Origin: Streptomyces sp. NBC_01689
GTDB taxonomy: Bacteria; Actinomycetota; Actinomycetes; Streptomycetales; Streptomycetaceae
Length of the DNA: 64,000 bases
NCBI RefSeq assembly: GCF_036250675.1
Contig: NZ_CP109592.1
Location: forward strand, 4,588,001-4,652,000
Reading direction: 5' to 3'
This document shows positions 40,039 to 50,858 of the stretch, piece by piece; the first letter of the stretch is position 1, and each line of letters opens with the position of its first letter. The position numbers and the translations under genes are program-made. A model generated the notes under the pieces. It was not told the DNA's origin. It was given only the letters and a program-made list of their open reading frames with translations, and made no database searches.

Positions 40039-41448
40039 ATGGCTGCCCGTACGAAAACCGCGAAGGACCGGCCGTCCTACCGCTGCACCGAGTGCGGCTG
40101 GCAGACGGCCAAGTGGCTCGGCCGCTGCCCCGAGTGCCAGGCGTGGGGGACGGTCGAGGAGTACGGCGCCCCCGCGGTGCGGACCACCACGCCCGGCCGG
40201 GTCACCACCTCCGCGGTCCCCATCGGCCAGGTCGACGGCCGTCAGGCCACCGCGCGCAGCACCGGCGTGCCCGAGCTGGACCGCGTCCTGGGCGGCGGTC
40301 TGGTGCCCGGCGCGGTCGTCCTGCTCGCGGGCGAGCCCGGCGTCGGGAAGTCCACCCTCCTCCTGGACGTGGCGGCGAAGGCGGCGAGCGACGAGCACCG
40401 CACGCTGTACGTGACGGGTGAGGAGTCCGCGAGCCAGGTCCGGCTGCGCGCCGACCGCATCAAGGCCATCGACGACCACCTCTATCTGGCCGCGGAGACC
40501 GACCTCGCCGCCGTCCTCGGCCACCTGGACGCCGTGAAGCCCTCCCTCCTCATCCTCGACTCGGTCCAGACCGTCGCCTCCCCGGAGATCGACGGCGCCC
40601 CGGGCGGCATGGCCCAGGTCCGCGAGGTCGCCGGGGCGCTCATCCGCGCCTCCAAGGAGCGCGGCATGTCGACGCTCCTGGTGGGCCATGTCACCAAGGA
40701 CGGCGCGATCGCCGGCCCCCGCCTGCTGGAACACCTCGTGGACGTGGTCCTGCACTTCGAGGGCGACCGTCACGCACGCCTCAGGCTGGTCCGGGGGGTC
40801 AAGAACCGTTACGGGACGACGGACGAGGTCGGCTGCTTCGAACTGCACGACGAGGGCATCACCGGGCTGACCGACCCCTCCGGCCTCTTCCTCACCCGCC
40901 GCGCCGAGCCGGTCCCGGGCACCTGTCTGACCGTGACCCTGGAAGGCCGCCGGCCGCTGGTGGCGGAGGTGCAGGCCCTCACGGTCGACTCGCAGATCCC
41001 GTCCCCCCGCCGGACGACTTCCGGCCTGGAGACCTCCCGCGTCTCCATGATGCTGGCCGTCCTGGAGCAGCGGGGCCGGATCAGCGCCCTCGGAAAGCGG
41101 GACATCTACTCGGCGACGGTCGGCGGCGTGAAGCTCTCCGAGCCGGCCGCGGACCTCGCGATCGCCCTCGCGCTCGCGTCCGCCGCGAGTGACACTCCTC
41201 TCCCCAAGAACCTCGTCGCGATCGGCGAGGTGGGCCTCGCCGGGGAGGTCAGACGGGTCACGGGGGTGCAGCGGAGACTGGCCGAGGCCCACCGACTGGG
41301 CTTCACCCACGCCCTCGTTCCGAGCGATCCGGGCAGGACTCCACCCGGTATGAAGGTCCTGGAAGTCGCCGACATGGGCGAGGCTCTGCGGGTCCTTCCG
41401 CGCTCCCGTCGTCGAGAGGCCCCACGGGAGGACGAGGAGCGCCGGTAG
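40039..41448 (+). CDS. radA: DNA repair protein RadA
   Basis: Branch-migration ATPase of homologous recombination. 469 residues from the ATG at 40039. N-terminal zinc finger [20 protein letters not shown] (20 residues), Walker [10 protein letters not shown], Walker [10 protein letters not shown], the RadA KNRYG motif, and a C-terminal Lon-like domain ending [15 protein letters not shown]. Same strand and 68 bp upstream of disA; the radA-disA pairing is also seen in Bacillus. Confidence 0.95.
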   Translation: MAARTKTAKDRPSYRCTECGWQTAKWLGRCPECQAWGTVEEYGAPAVRTTTPGRVTTSAVPIGQVDGRQATARSTGVPELDRVLGGGLVPGAVVLLAGEPGVGKSTLLLDVAAKAASDEHRTLYVTGEESASQVRLRADRIKAIDDHLYLAAETDLAAVLGHLDAVKPSLLILDSVQTVASPEIDGAPGGMAQVREVAGALIRASKERGMSTLLVGHVTKDGAIAGPRLLEHLVDVVLHFEGDRHARLRLVRGVKNRYGTTDEVGCFELHDEGITGLTDPSGLFLTRRAEPVPGTCLTVTLEGRRPLVAEVQALTVDSQIPSPRRTTSGLETSRVSMMLAVLEQRGRISALGKRDIYSATVGGVKLSEPAADLAIALALASAASDTPLPKNLVAIGEVGLAGEVRRVTGVQRRLAEAHRLGFTHALVPSDPGRTPPGMKVLEVADMGEALRVLPRSRRREAPREDEERR

Positions 41449-41516
41449 ACTTTGCCCTGGTCTCGCCCGTCCGTACGAACCCAGGGCGACCGGAAACCCG
41501 CGACCGGAGGAGTGCA

Positions 41517-42641
41517 GTGGCAGCCAACGACCGGGCAGCAGCTCCCGGAAAGTCCGGTGGGAGCTCCGGTGCCGATGGCCTGATGCGCGCCTCGTTGAGC
41601 GCTGTGGCACCCGGCACGGCCCTGCGCGACGGGCTCGAACGGATCCTCCGCGGCAACACCGGCGGACTCATCGTGCTCGGCTGGGACAAGACCGTCGAGT
41701 CGATGTGCACCGGCGGCTTCGTGCTGGACGTGGAGTTCACCGCGACCCGGCTGCGCGAGCTGTGCAAGCTCGACGGCGGCATCGTGATCGACAAGGACAT
41801 CACCAAGATCCTCCGGGCCGGCGTCCAGCTGGTGCCGGACCCGACGATCCCGACCGAGGAGACCGGTACGCGGCACCGCACCGCGGACCGGGTGAGCAAG
41901 CAGGTCGGCTTCCCCGTCGTCTCGGTCTCCCAGTCGATGCGGTTGATCGCCCTCTACGTCGACGGTCAGCGACGCGTCCTGGAGGACTCCGCCGCGATCC
42001 TCTCGCGCGCCAACCAGGCCCTCGCGACCCTGGAGCGCTACAAGCTCCGTCTCGACGAGGTCGCGGGCACGCTCTCCGCGCTGGAGATCGAGGACCTCGT
42101 CACCGTCCGGGACGTGTCGGCGGTGGCCCAGCGTCTGGAGATGGTGCGCCGCATCGCGACCGAGATCGCCGAGTACGTGGTGGAGTTGGGCACCGACGGA
42201 CGTCTGCTCGCCCTCCAGCTCGACGAACTGATCGCGGGCGTCGAACCCGAGCGTGAGCTGGTGGTCCGCGACTACGTGCCCGAGCCGACCGCGAAGCGCT
42301 CCCGCACGGTGGACGAGGCGCTCTCCGAGCTGAACGCCCTCGCCCACGCCGAGCTGCTCGAACTGCCCACCGTGGCAAGGGCGCTGGGCTACACCGGCTC
42401 CCCCGAGGCGCTCGACTCCGCGGTCTCGCCGCGTGGGTTCCGGCTCCTCGCGAAGGTCCCGCGCCTGCCCGGCGCGATCATCGACCGTCTCGTCGAGCAC
42501 TTCGGCGGCCTGCAGAAGCTCCTCGCCGCCAGCGTCGACGACCTCCAGGCGGTCGACGGCGTGGGCGAGGCGCGGGCGCGCAGCGTACGCGAGGGGCTCT
42601 CGCGGCTGGCGGAGTCGTCGATCCTGGAGCGGTACGTCTGA
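41517..42641 (+). CDS. disA: Diadenylate cyclase DisA
   Basis: Makes c-di-AMP from two ATP; in Streptomyces c-di-AMP controls osmotic and developmental processes. 374 residues from a GTG with GGAGGAG upstream. The DAC domain has LDGGIVID (Asp86-Gly-Gly) where the usual motif is DGA, and GTRHRTADR (RHR at 119-121). The linker helices and C-terminal helix-hairpin-helix ([20 protein letters not shown]) are intact. Downstream of radA, which interacts with DisA in Bacillus. Confidence 0.95.
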   Translation: MAANDRAAAPGKSGGSSGADGLMRASLSAVAPGTALRDGLERILRGNTGGLIVLGWDKTVESMCTGGFVLDVEFTATRLRELCKLDGGIVIDKDITKILRAGVQLVPDPTIPTEETGTRHRTADRVSKQVGFPVVSVSQSMRLIALYVDGQRRVLEDSAAILSRANQALATLERYKLRLDEVAGTLSALEIEDLVTVRDVSAVAQRLEMVRRIATEIAEYVVELGTDGRLLALQLDELIAGVEPERELVVRDYVPEPTAKRSRTVDEALSELNALAHAELLELPTVARALGYTGSPEALDSAVSPRGFRLLAKVPRLPGAIIDRLVEHFGGLQKLLAASVDDLQAVDGVGEARARSVREGLSRLAESSILERYV

Positions 42642-42694
42642 CCGGAGGGCGCGGGTTCCGGGCCGTCCCGCTCGGGGCTCCCGCGACCGAGGTC

Positions 42695-42720
42695 GGGGCC
42701 GCCGGGACTCCCGCGGCCCC
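42695..42720. terminator. Putative terminator after disA
   Basis: GGGGCCGC (42695-42702) / GCGGCCCC (42713-42720) hairpin between convergent genes. No U-run, so moderate support. Confidence 0.5.
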
Positions 42721-42789
42721 GGTCCGGATGGTCGGGACCGTCCCGGGAACCGGCTCACCCGGGCCCGGGGTCACGGGTCGCCGCGGGCG

Positions 42790-43626
42790 TCAGTCCTGCG
42801 ACAGCACGAACGAGGTCCGTGCCTTCGCCAGCCCCGGCGCCTTCGCCTCCACCAGGTAGGTGCCCGTGGGCGCCGAACCCGCCGGGGGCGTCGCGCACTC
42901 GGGGGCGCTGGCGGTGCGGTCCCAGTCCACCGTGTAGGTCGCCTGACCGCCGGCCGGAACACGGAAGAAGAGGCTGGAGGCGTCCTTGGGGCAGTCCGCG
43001 GAGGACCAGAAGCTCTTGTCCTTCCCGGCCTGAGTGACCGTCAGGACGGCCTTCTTCGGGCCGAGATCGACCTTGCAGTCGCCGCTGGAGGAGTTCTTCG
43101 CGATCAGCTGGATCGAGGGCTTGGCGCCCGGACCGTACGAGTTGTGGACGCTGCGGAGGGTCAACTTGACCGCGCCGGGTGTGCAGTTGGGGAGAGTGGA
43201 GCCGGCCGGGACCTGATCCGCGGAACCCGCGGAGCCCCCCGATCCGGCGCCTCCGCCGTTGGCGTCGTCGTCCGAGCCGCCGGTGCCGCCGCCGTCGGCG
43301 CCGCCGGAACCGTTCCCGTCACCGGACCCGCCGTCGCCGCCGGTGCCGCCGCCGTTGCCGCCGCCCGCGTTCGCGCTGCCGCTCGACTCGTCGCGTCCGC
43401 CCGGGTGTTGGCTTATCGCCGGGCCGGATCCCGAGGGGCCCGGGGTGATCGTCTCCACCGGGCTCTTCCCGTTGGAACCGTCCGCGCCCTTCTTCCCGCC
43501 GCCTCCGCCGCTGACGATCCAGACCGTCAGGAGCGCCAACAGCGCCACCAGAGACAGCAGAACGGCCCTCCGACGCCAGTAGATGGTGGAGGGTAGCGGC
43601 CCGACCGGATTGCGCAGAGATCCCAC
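42790..43626 (-). CDS. Membrane-anchored protein with Gly/Ser-rich linker and extracellular domain
   Basis: 278 residues from the GTG at 43626 (VGSLRNPVGPLPSTIYWRRR); the open frame runs to 43704 but those extra residues lack family character. One N-terminal membrane helix (about 19-39) precedes a Gly/Asp/Ser-rich linker of about 100 residues. The extracellular part contains two Cys pairs and a beta-rich fold (LTLRSVHNSYGPGAKPSIQL, SADCPKDASSLFFRVPAGG). Resembles Streptomyces DUF4232-like secreted proteins. Function unknown; convergent with disA. Confidence 0.7.
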   Translation of the reverse strand: MGSLRNPVGPLPSTIYWRRRAVLLSLVALLALLTVWIVSGGGGGKKGADGSNGKSPVETITPGPSGSGPAISQHPGGRDESSGSANAGGGNGGGTGGDGGSGDGNGSGGADGGGTGGSDDDANGGGAGSGGSAGSADQVPAGSTLPNCTPGAVKLTLRSVHNSYGPGAKPSIQLIAKNSSSGDCKVDLGPKKAVLTVTQAGKDKSFWSSADCPKDASSLFFRVPAGGQATYTVDWDRTASAPECATPPAGSAPTGTYLVEAKAPGLAKARTSFVLSQD

Positions 43627-43786
43627 GGCGCAAACTGTACGAGAGATCGGGGCCGGGGCTTGCCCCACCCGCCGCCCTGGGACCCAACTTTTCCGGATCA
43701 TCATCTCGGCAGCCCGGTTCCTGCCTGTTTTTCGCCCCCGCCGCCCCTACCCGACCCGTCCCCCGGAGCTCCGCCCCGGACCCCGC

Positions 43787-43855
43787 CAGGGGCGCTGCGC
43801 CCCCTGGACCCCCGCCTTCGCCCGAAGGGCTCGTCCTCGAACGCCGGACGGGCTG
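43787..43855 (-). repeat. Streptomyces intergenic repeat, inverted copy
   Basis: The minus strand reads CAGCCCGTCCGGCGTTCGAG then GACGAGCC and GGGGGTCCAGGGGGCGCAGC: a diverged inverted copy of the two plus-strand copies downstream. Confidence 0.75.
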
Positions 43856-43920
43856 GAGATGCGCGCCCACGCCCGAAAGACCACGTCGGCCACCAACCCT
43901 TCAGCACCGGCCGACACCAT

Positions 43921-43986
43921 CAGCCCGTCCGGCGCTTGAGGACGAGGCCGTCCAGGCCGACGCGGGGGTCCGGGGGCGGCCCCCAG
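43921..43986 (+). repeat. Streptomyces intergenic repeat, direct copy 1
   Basis: Begins CAGCCCGTCCGGCGCTTGAG, then GACGAGGCCGTCCAGGCCGA and a G-rich stem GGGGGTCCGGGGGCGGCCCC. The end could form a hairpin. Confidence 0.8.
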
Positions 43987-44032
43987 ACATCGCGCGGACC
44001 GACGCCCACCCTGCAAACACACGCCCACCACC

Positions 44033-44103
44033 CAGCCCGTCCGGCGCTTGAGGACGAGGCCGTCCAGGCCGAAGCGGGGGTCTGGGGGCGGCAGCCCCCA
44101 GGG
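44033..44103 (+). repeat. Streptomyces intergenic repeat, direct copy 2
   Basis: Same unit as 43921-43986, offset 112 bp, with the tail GGGGGCGGCAGCCCCCAGGG. Ends about 80 bp before mutY. Confidence 0.8.
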
Positions 44104-44183
44104 ATGGGCGCGGGATCACGCAACCCGCCCATGGACGCGGGAAGCACGCCCCGGCACCGACCCATGGCAGGATCGGAAGGGCC

Positions 44184-45104
44184 ATGACTGCACCCACCAT
44201 GCCCACACCCAGCCCCCAGCCCACCGCCCCCGGCGAGACCCTGCACGAACCGGTGATCGCCTGGTTCGACGAGCACGCCCGTGACCTTCCCTGGCGCCGC
44301 CCCGACGCAGGCCCGTGGGGTGTGATGGTCAGTGAGTTCATGTTGCAGCAGACCCCGGTGAGCCGCGTCCTGCCCGTGTACGAGCAGTGGGTGGCGCGCT
44401 GGCCCCGCCCGGCCGACCTGGCCAAGGAGGCGCCGGGCGAAGCGGTCCGCGCCTGGGGCCGGCTCGGCTACCCCCGCCGTGCCCTGCGCCTGCACGGCGC
44501 CGCGGTCGCCATAACGGAACGGCACGGCGGCGACGTACCCACGGAGCACGCGCAGCTGCTCGCGCTGCCCGGCATCGGCGAGTACACGGCCGCGGCGGTG
44601 GCGTCCTTCGCGTACGGCCAGCGGCACGCCGTGCTGGACACGAACGTGCGCCGGGTCTTCGCCCGGGCCGTGGCCGGCGTCCAGTACCCGCCGAACGCCA
44701 CCACGGCCGCCGAGCGCAAGCTCGCCCGCGCCCTGCTCCCCGAGAGCGAGCGGACCGCCTCCCGCTGGGCCGCCGCCTCGATGGAACTCGGCGCGCTGAT
44801 CTGCACGGCGAAGAACGAGAGCTGCCACCGCTGTCCGATCGCCGCCCAGTGCGCCTGGCGGCTGGCGGGCAAGCCGGAGCACGACGGTCCGCCGCGCCGC
44901 GGGCAGACGTACGCCGGTACGGACCGTCAGGTGCGCGGCAAGCTGCTCGCCGTGCTGAGGGAGGCCGTCACGCCCGTCCCGCAGTCCGCCCTGGACCGCG
45001 TGTGGGAGGAACCGGTGCAGCGCGCCCGGGCCCTGGACGGGCTCGTCGCCGACGGACTCGTCGAACCCCTCACGGGCGGTTTGTATCGGCTGCCCTTGAC
45101 GTAG
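44184..45104 (+). CDS. mutY: A/G-specific adenine glycosylase
   Basis: Excises adenine mispaired with 8-oxoguanine. 306 residues. The catalytic Glu is in VSEFMLQQTPVS (Glu51), the helix-hairpin-helix is LPGIGEYTAAAV, followed by the catalytic Asp in VLDTNVRR. The [4Fe-4S] ligands follow the C-x6-C-x2-C-x5-C pattern CTAKNESCHRCPIAAQC. The C-terminal NUDIX-like domain is short compared with E. coli MutY (about 350), as in several actinobacteria. GGAAGGG precedes the ATG. Confidence 0.93.
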   Translation: MTAPTMPTPSPQPTAPGETLHEPVIAWFDEHARDLPWRRPDAGPWGVMVSEFMLQQTPVSRVLPVYEQWVARWPRPADLAKEAPGEAVRAWGRLGYPRRALRLHGAAVAITERHGGDVPTEHAQLLALPGIGEYTAAAVASFAYGQRHAVLDTNVRRVFARAVAGVQYPPNATTAAERKLARALLPESERTASRWAAASMELGALICTAKNESCHRCPIAAQCAWRLAGKPEHDGPPRRGQTYAGTDRQVRGKLLAVLREAVTPVPQSALDRVWEEPVQRARALDGLVADGLVEPLTGGLYRLPLT

Positions 45105-45364
45105 AGACGGTCGCCCCGCGAACCGCACCTCACCAAAACATCCCCAACACGGACATGTGACCGCCGCGCGTCACCCGCCTCCTCCCTCCGTTACACAACC
45201 GACGTACAGCCGAGTGCTCCTCGCAGGCTGTCTCGGACAACCCCGTGACAACGCCTCCGTAGCTTCATTGCCGTACCGCACGCACAGCGGATCGACAGCG
45301 GTACGGAAGCGACGGACACAACCGGCAGCAGGCGGGTCGGAAACGGGGATGGAGGCGGTTGATC
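45105..45364 (+). promoter_or_regulatory. Upstream region of the sigE operon
   Basis: 260 bp between mutY and sigE. Here the operon promoter must lie; in S. coelicolor it is CseB-dependent. I see a pair of GACAACxCC repeats near 45236 and 45247 but no confident -35/-10 pair. Confidence 0.4.
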
Positions 45365-45916
45365 ATGGCGCACGGCGAGGTGCTCGAATTCGAGGAGTAC
45401 GTCCGCACCCGGCAGGACGCGCTGCTGCGCAGTGCCCGTCGCCTGGTCCCCGACCCCGTGGACGCCCAGGACCTGCTGCAGACCGCGCTCGTCCGCACCT
45501 ACGGCCGCTGGGACGGCATCGCCGACAAGCGGCTGGCCGACGCCTACCTGCGCCGCGTGATGATCAACACCCGGACCGAGTGGTGGCGCGCCCGGAAGCT
45601 CGACGAGGTCCCCACCGAGCAGCTCCCGGACGCCCGCGTCGAGGACTCCACCGAGCAGCACGCGGACCGCGCGCTCCTCATGGACATCATGAAGGTGCTC
45701 GCTCCGAAGCAGCGCAGTGTCGTGGTGCTGCGACACTGGGAGCAGATGTCCACGGAGGAGACGGCCGCCGCGCTCGGCATGTCGGCCGGAACGGTCAAGA
45801 GCACGCTGCACCGGGCGCTGGCCCGGCTCCGCGAGGAGCTGGAGAGCCGGGACCAGGAGGAGCGCGGTGCCCGCGCGCTCGAACCGGGTAAGGAGCGGGA
45901 GCGTTGCGCGGCCTAG
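45365..45916 (+). CDS. sigE: ECF sigma factor SigE (cell-envelope stress)
   Basis: Directs the envelope-stress regulon of Streptomyces. 183 residues from the ATG at 45365, which has GGAGG 9 nt upstream (a TTG six bases earlier is too close to it). Sigma-2: FEEYVRTRQDALLRSARRL, DLLQTALVRTYGRWD; sigma-4: LAPKQRSVVVLRHWEQMSTE, TVKSTLHRALARLREEL. First gene of the sigE-cseA-cseB-cseC operon; it overlaps cseA by 13 nt. No anti-sigma gene follows: control comes from the CseB/CseC two-component system. Confidence 0.96.
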   Translation: MAHGEVLEFEEYVRTRQDALLRSARRLVPDPVDAQDLLQTALVRTYGRWDGIADKRLADAYLRRVMINTRTEWWRARKLDEVPTEQLPDARVEDSTEQHADRALLMDIMKVLAPKQRSVVVLRHWEQMSTEETAAALGMSAGTVKSTLHRALARLREELESRDQEERGARALEPGKERERCAA

Positions 45917-46563
45917 GAATTCGGGCCAGGAGGGCCGGCCGGGTACTGAAGGCGGGGAGTGCGGCGACGGCCGCGCTCGCCGCCCTCGGCCTTTTCCTGA
46001 CCGCCTGCGCCACCGGGGGGACGGGCGCCCGTGACGAGGGCCCGGCGGGCAGCGAGGCGGTGGCCAAGGCCCCCACGACGCCCACCGCCTCCCCCTCGCC
46101 GACGAAGGCGGCCAAGCGGGTGGACGTGGTCAAGCTCGTCAAGGACGACCCCGAGGTCAGTGCGTCGGTCAAGAGCGCCCTCAAGCCGTGCGTGGCCGAC
46201 GAGTACCCGGTCGACGTGTCGTACGGGGAACTGACCGGCGGCCCCGCGGACGACGTCGTCGTCAACGTGATGACCTGCGGAGACGCGGTGGGCATCGGCT
46301 CGTACGTGTACCGCGAGGAGAAGGGCCGGTACGAGAACGTCTTCAGGACCGAGGAACCGCCGGTCTACGCGGAGATCGACCGGGGCGATCTGGTGGTCAC
46401 CCAGCAGCTGTACAAGAGGGGCGACCCGGTGTCGTACCCCTCCAGCGAAGAAGTGATCACCTACGGCTGGTCGGCGACCCGCTTCACCGAGAAGTCGCGC
46501 ACGCACAACGACTACAGCAACGCGGTGGGCGCCACCGCCACCCCCGCCCCCGCCGCGAACTGA
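45904..46563 (+). CDS. cseA: CseA lipoprotein, negative modulator of the sigE system
   Basis: 219 residues from the TTG at 45904, with AAGGAG 8 nt upstream. Lipoprotein signal ALAALGLFLTACATGG, Cys lipidated after LTA. The Ala/Thr-rich linker leads to a folded domain (LKPCVADEYPVDVSYGELTG). In S. coelicolor CseA lies outside the membrane and dampens the CseB/CseC response. Overlaps the sigE 3' end by 13 nt. Confidence 0.94.
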   Translation: MRGLGIRARRAGRVLKAGSAATAALAALGLFLTACATGGTGARDEGPAGSEAVAKAPTTPTASPSPTKAAKRVDVVKLVKDDPEVSASVKSALKPCVADEYPVDVSYGELTGGPADDVVVNVMTCGDAVGIGSYVYREEKGRYENVFRTEEPPVYAEIDRGDLVVTQQLYKRGDPVSYPSSEEVITYGWSATRFTEKSRTHNDYSNAVGATATPAPAAN

Positions 46564-46592
46564 CGAGCAGACGGAGCAAACGGAGCAGCCGG

Positions 46593-47303
46593 ATGGCAGA
46601 CCAGACCCACGTCCTCTTCGTGGAGGACGACGATGTGATCCGCGAGGCCACACAACTCGCGCTGGAGCGCGACGGCTTCGCGGTCACGGCCATGCCCGAC
46701 GGCCTGTCGGGGCTGGAGGCGTTCCGGGCGGACCGCCCCGACATCGCGCTGCTGGACGTCATGCTCCCCGGTCTGGACGGCGTCAGCCTCTGCCGTCGCA
46801 TCCGCGACGAGTCCACGGTCCCCGTGATCATGGTGTCGGCGCGGGCCGACTCCATCGACGTCGTCCTCGGCCTCGAGGCGGGCGCCGACGACTACGTGAC
46901 CAAACCCTTCGACGGGGCCGTACTGGTCGCCCGCATCCGCGCGGTGCTGCGGAGGTTCGGGCACGCGAGCGGCGCGAACGGGGGGACGGACGCGCCCTCG
47001 CCGGTCGACGGCGGCCTGCTCTCCTTCGGGGACGGTGAGCTGGAGATCGACACCGAGGGCATGGAGGTGCTCAAGGGCGGGGTGCCGGTCGCGCTGACCC
47101 CCACCGAGATGCGGCTGCTGCTGGAGTTCTCGTCCGCGCCGGGCACGGTGCTGAGCCGCGACAAGCTGCTCGAACGGGTGTGGGACTACGGCTGGGGCGG
47201 TGACACCCGCGTCGTCGACGTCCATGTCCAGCGGCTGCGGACGAAGATCGGCCAGGACCGGATCGAGACGGTCCGCGGTTTCGGCTACAAGTTGAAGGCC
47301 TGA
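46593..47303 (+). CDS. cseB: Response regulator CseB (OmpR/PhoB type)
   Basis: 236 residues from the ATG at 46593, 29 nt after cseA. The receiver domain has acidic pocket VEDDD, phospho-acceptor Asp55 in ALLDVMLPG, and Lys in VTKPFD. The C-terminal winged helix ends in the usual DTRVVDVHVQRLRTKIG and RIETVRGFGYKL. It activates the sigE promoter when phosphorylated by CseC. Confidence 0.95.
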   Translation: MADQTHVLFVEDDDVIREATQLALERDGFAVTAMPDGLSGLEAFRADRPDIALLDVMLPGLDGVSLCRRIRDESTVPVIMVSARADSIDVVLGLEAGADDYVTKPFDGAVLVARIRAVLRRFGHASGANGGTDAPSPVDGGLLSFGDGELEIDTEGMEVLKGGVPVALTPTEMRLLLEFSSAPGTVLSRDKLLERVWDYGWGGDTRVVDVHVQRLRTKIGQDRIETVRGFGYKLKA

Positions 47304-47310
47304 GCGGGAT

Positions 47311-48915
47311 ATGCGGGGGAAGTTCCAGCGCCGGGAGCCGGCGGGCGACGGCGGACCGGTCACCGGCTCCGGTGACCTCGGCCGACCGGGCGGCGCGCAC
47401 GTCCCGTGGGACGGCGGCCGGCCCGCCGGGCCGGGTGAGGTGTCCCTCCGCGGCGTCGGTGGCGGTGCCGGGCAGGGCGTGACCGGTGGCCGGACGGGGG
47501 CTGCCGGTCGTGGGTCCGGCGGGTTCACCGACGGTGCGCGCCGGGGCACGGAAACGGGTGCGGGTGCGGGTGCCGGGAGAGCCGGCCGCGGTGGCCGGTT
47601 CGCCGAGGCCGGGCTCACCGGTATGCGCACCGGGATCCGCTGGAAGCTGAGCGCCGCCATCGCCCTGGTCGGCGCCCTCGTCGCGGTCGCGCTGAGCCTC
47701 GTCGTGCACAACGCGGCACGCGTCTCGATGCTCGACAACTCGCGTGACCTGGCGGACGAGCGGATCCAGGTCGCCCAGCGCATGTACGAGTCCGGCCGCA
47801 CCCAGTCCTTCGGGGTCAAGGTCGACGACCCGACGATCCCGGGGGACCTGCTGGCCAAGGTAGAACAGGGCCGCCGGGCCACCTACGTGGCGGACCGCCC
47901 CAACGGCGTGCCGGACATATGGGCGGCCGTCCCTCTCAAGGACGGCCGCGTCCTCTCGCTCCACACCGGGTTCACGGACCGCAACACCGACGTCATGAAG
48001 GACCTCGACCAGGCACTGATCATCGGTTCGATCGCGGTCGTCTTCGGCGGCAGCGCCCTCGGCGTGCTGATCGGCGGTCAGTTGTCGCGCCGGCTGCGCA
48101 AGGCCGCGGCCGCCGCGAACCAGGTCGCCAAGGGTGACACCGACGTCCGGGTACGGGAGGCGATCGGCGGGGTCGTGCGCGACGAGACCGACGATCTGGC
48201 GCGGGCGGTGGACGCCATGGCGGACGCGCTCCAGCAGCGCATCGAGGCCGAGCGCCGGGTGACCGCCGACATCGCGCACGAGCTGCGCACACCGGTCACG
48301 GGACTGCTGACCGCGGCCGAACTGCTGCCCCCCGGCCGCCCCACGGAGCTCGTCCGGGACCGGGCGCAGGCCATGCGCACGCTCGTCGAGGACGTCCTGG
48401 AGGTGGCCCGGCTTGACGGTGCCTCCGAGCGGGCCGAGTTGCAGGACATCATGCTCGGCGAGTTCGTCGCGCGCCGGGTGGCCGCCAAGGACCCCGACAT
48501 CGACGTACGCGTGATCCACGAGTCGGAGGTCACCACCGATCCGCGGCGCCTGGAACGGGTTCTGTTCAACCTGCTGGCCAACGCGGCACGGCACGGCAAG
48601 CCGCCGATCGAGGTCTCCGTGGAGGGCCGCGTCATCCGTGTCCGCGACCACGGTCCCGGGTTCCCCGAGGAACTCCTCGCCGACGGCCCCAGCCGCTTCC
48701 GCACCGGCAGCAGCGACCGTTCGGGCCACGGCCACGGGCTGGGTCTGACCATCGCGGCGGGTCAGGCGCGGGTGCTCGGCGCGCGGCTGACCTTCCGCAA
48801 CATCCGGCCCGCCGGCGCCCCGGTGCACGTGGCCGCGGAGGGCGCGGTCGCGGTGCTGTGGCTGCCGGAGCACGCACCCACGAACACGGGCAGCTTCCCT
48901 CTGCTGCCGGCGTGA
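47311..48915 (+). CDS. cseC: Sensor histidine kinase CseC
   Basis: 534 residues, starting 7 nt after cseB. The first about 104 residues are Gly/Arg/Ala-rich and low complexity. Membrane helices are at about 112-133 and 235-256, with an extracytoplasmic sensor between, a HAMP region after (GQLSRRLRKAAAAANQVAKG), HisKA with His323 in IAHELRTPVTG and a catalytic domain (LLANAARHGKPP, VRDHGPGFP, GHGLGLTI). An in-frame ATG at 47623 would remove the tail and is an alternative start. Confidence 0.93.
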   Translation: MRGKFQRREPAGDGGPVTGSGDLGRPGGAHVPWDGGRPAGPGEVSLRGVGGGAGQGVTGGRTGAAGRGSGGFTDGARRGTETGAGAGAGRAGRGGRFAEAGLTGMRTGIRWKLSAAIALVGALVAVALSLVVHNAARVSMLDNSRDLADERIQVAQRMYESGRTQSFGVKVDDPTIPGDLLAKVEQGRRATYVADRPNGVPDIWAAVPLKDGRVLSLHTGFTDRNTDVMKDLDQALIIGSIAVVFGGSALGVLIGGQLSRRLRKAAAAANQVAKGDTDVRVREAIGGVVRDETDDLARAVDAMADALQQRIEAERRVTADIAHELRTPVTGLLTAAELLPPGRPTELVRDRAQAMRTLVEDVLEVARLDGASERAELQDIMLGEFVARRVAAKDPDIDVRVIHESEVTTDPRRLERVLFNLLANAARHGKPPIEVSVEGRVIRVRDHGPGFPEELLADGPSRFRTGSSDRSGHGHGLGLTIAAGQARVLGARLTFRNIRPAGAPVHVAAEGAVAVLWLPEHAPTNTGSFPLLPA

Positions 48916-49030
48916 GGAACGGGGTCGTGGGCCGGCGGGCGCGTGTGCGGGGGAACTTACGGGCCCACGGGCCCACGGACTGTGAACGACCTGCGTGACC
49001 TACGGGCCGTGAACGACCCGCGGCACAGGA

Positions 49031-49064
49031 GAAGGCCCCCGGGGCGGACACGCCGGGGGCCTTC
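49031..49064. terminator. Terminator between cseC and the MFS exporter
   Basis: Stem GAAGGCCCCCGG (49031-49042) / CCGGGGGCCTTC (49053-49064) between convergent genes; works on either strand. Confidence 0.85.
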
Positions 49065-49077
49065 GGAACGAGCGGGA

Positions 49078-50748
<1,671 letters not shown>

Positions 50749-50858
50749 CTACACTGAGGGAAAGTAGACCCCTAACTAGCCGGGCGTCAAGTAAGTTTTC
50801 CTGGATTTGCCCGCGGGGCGGCACGTACGTTTTCTCAAGGAGTGCGAGGAGTACGACG

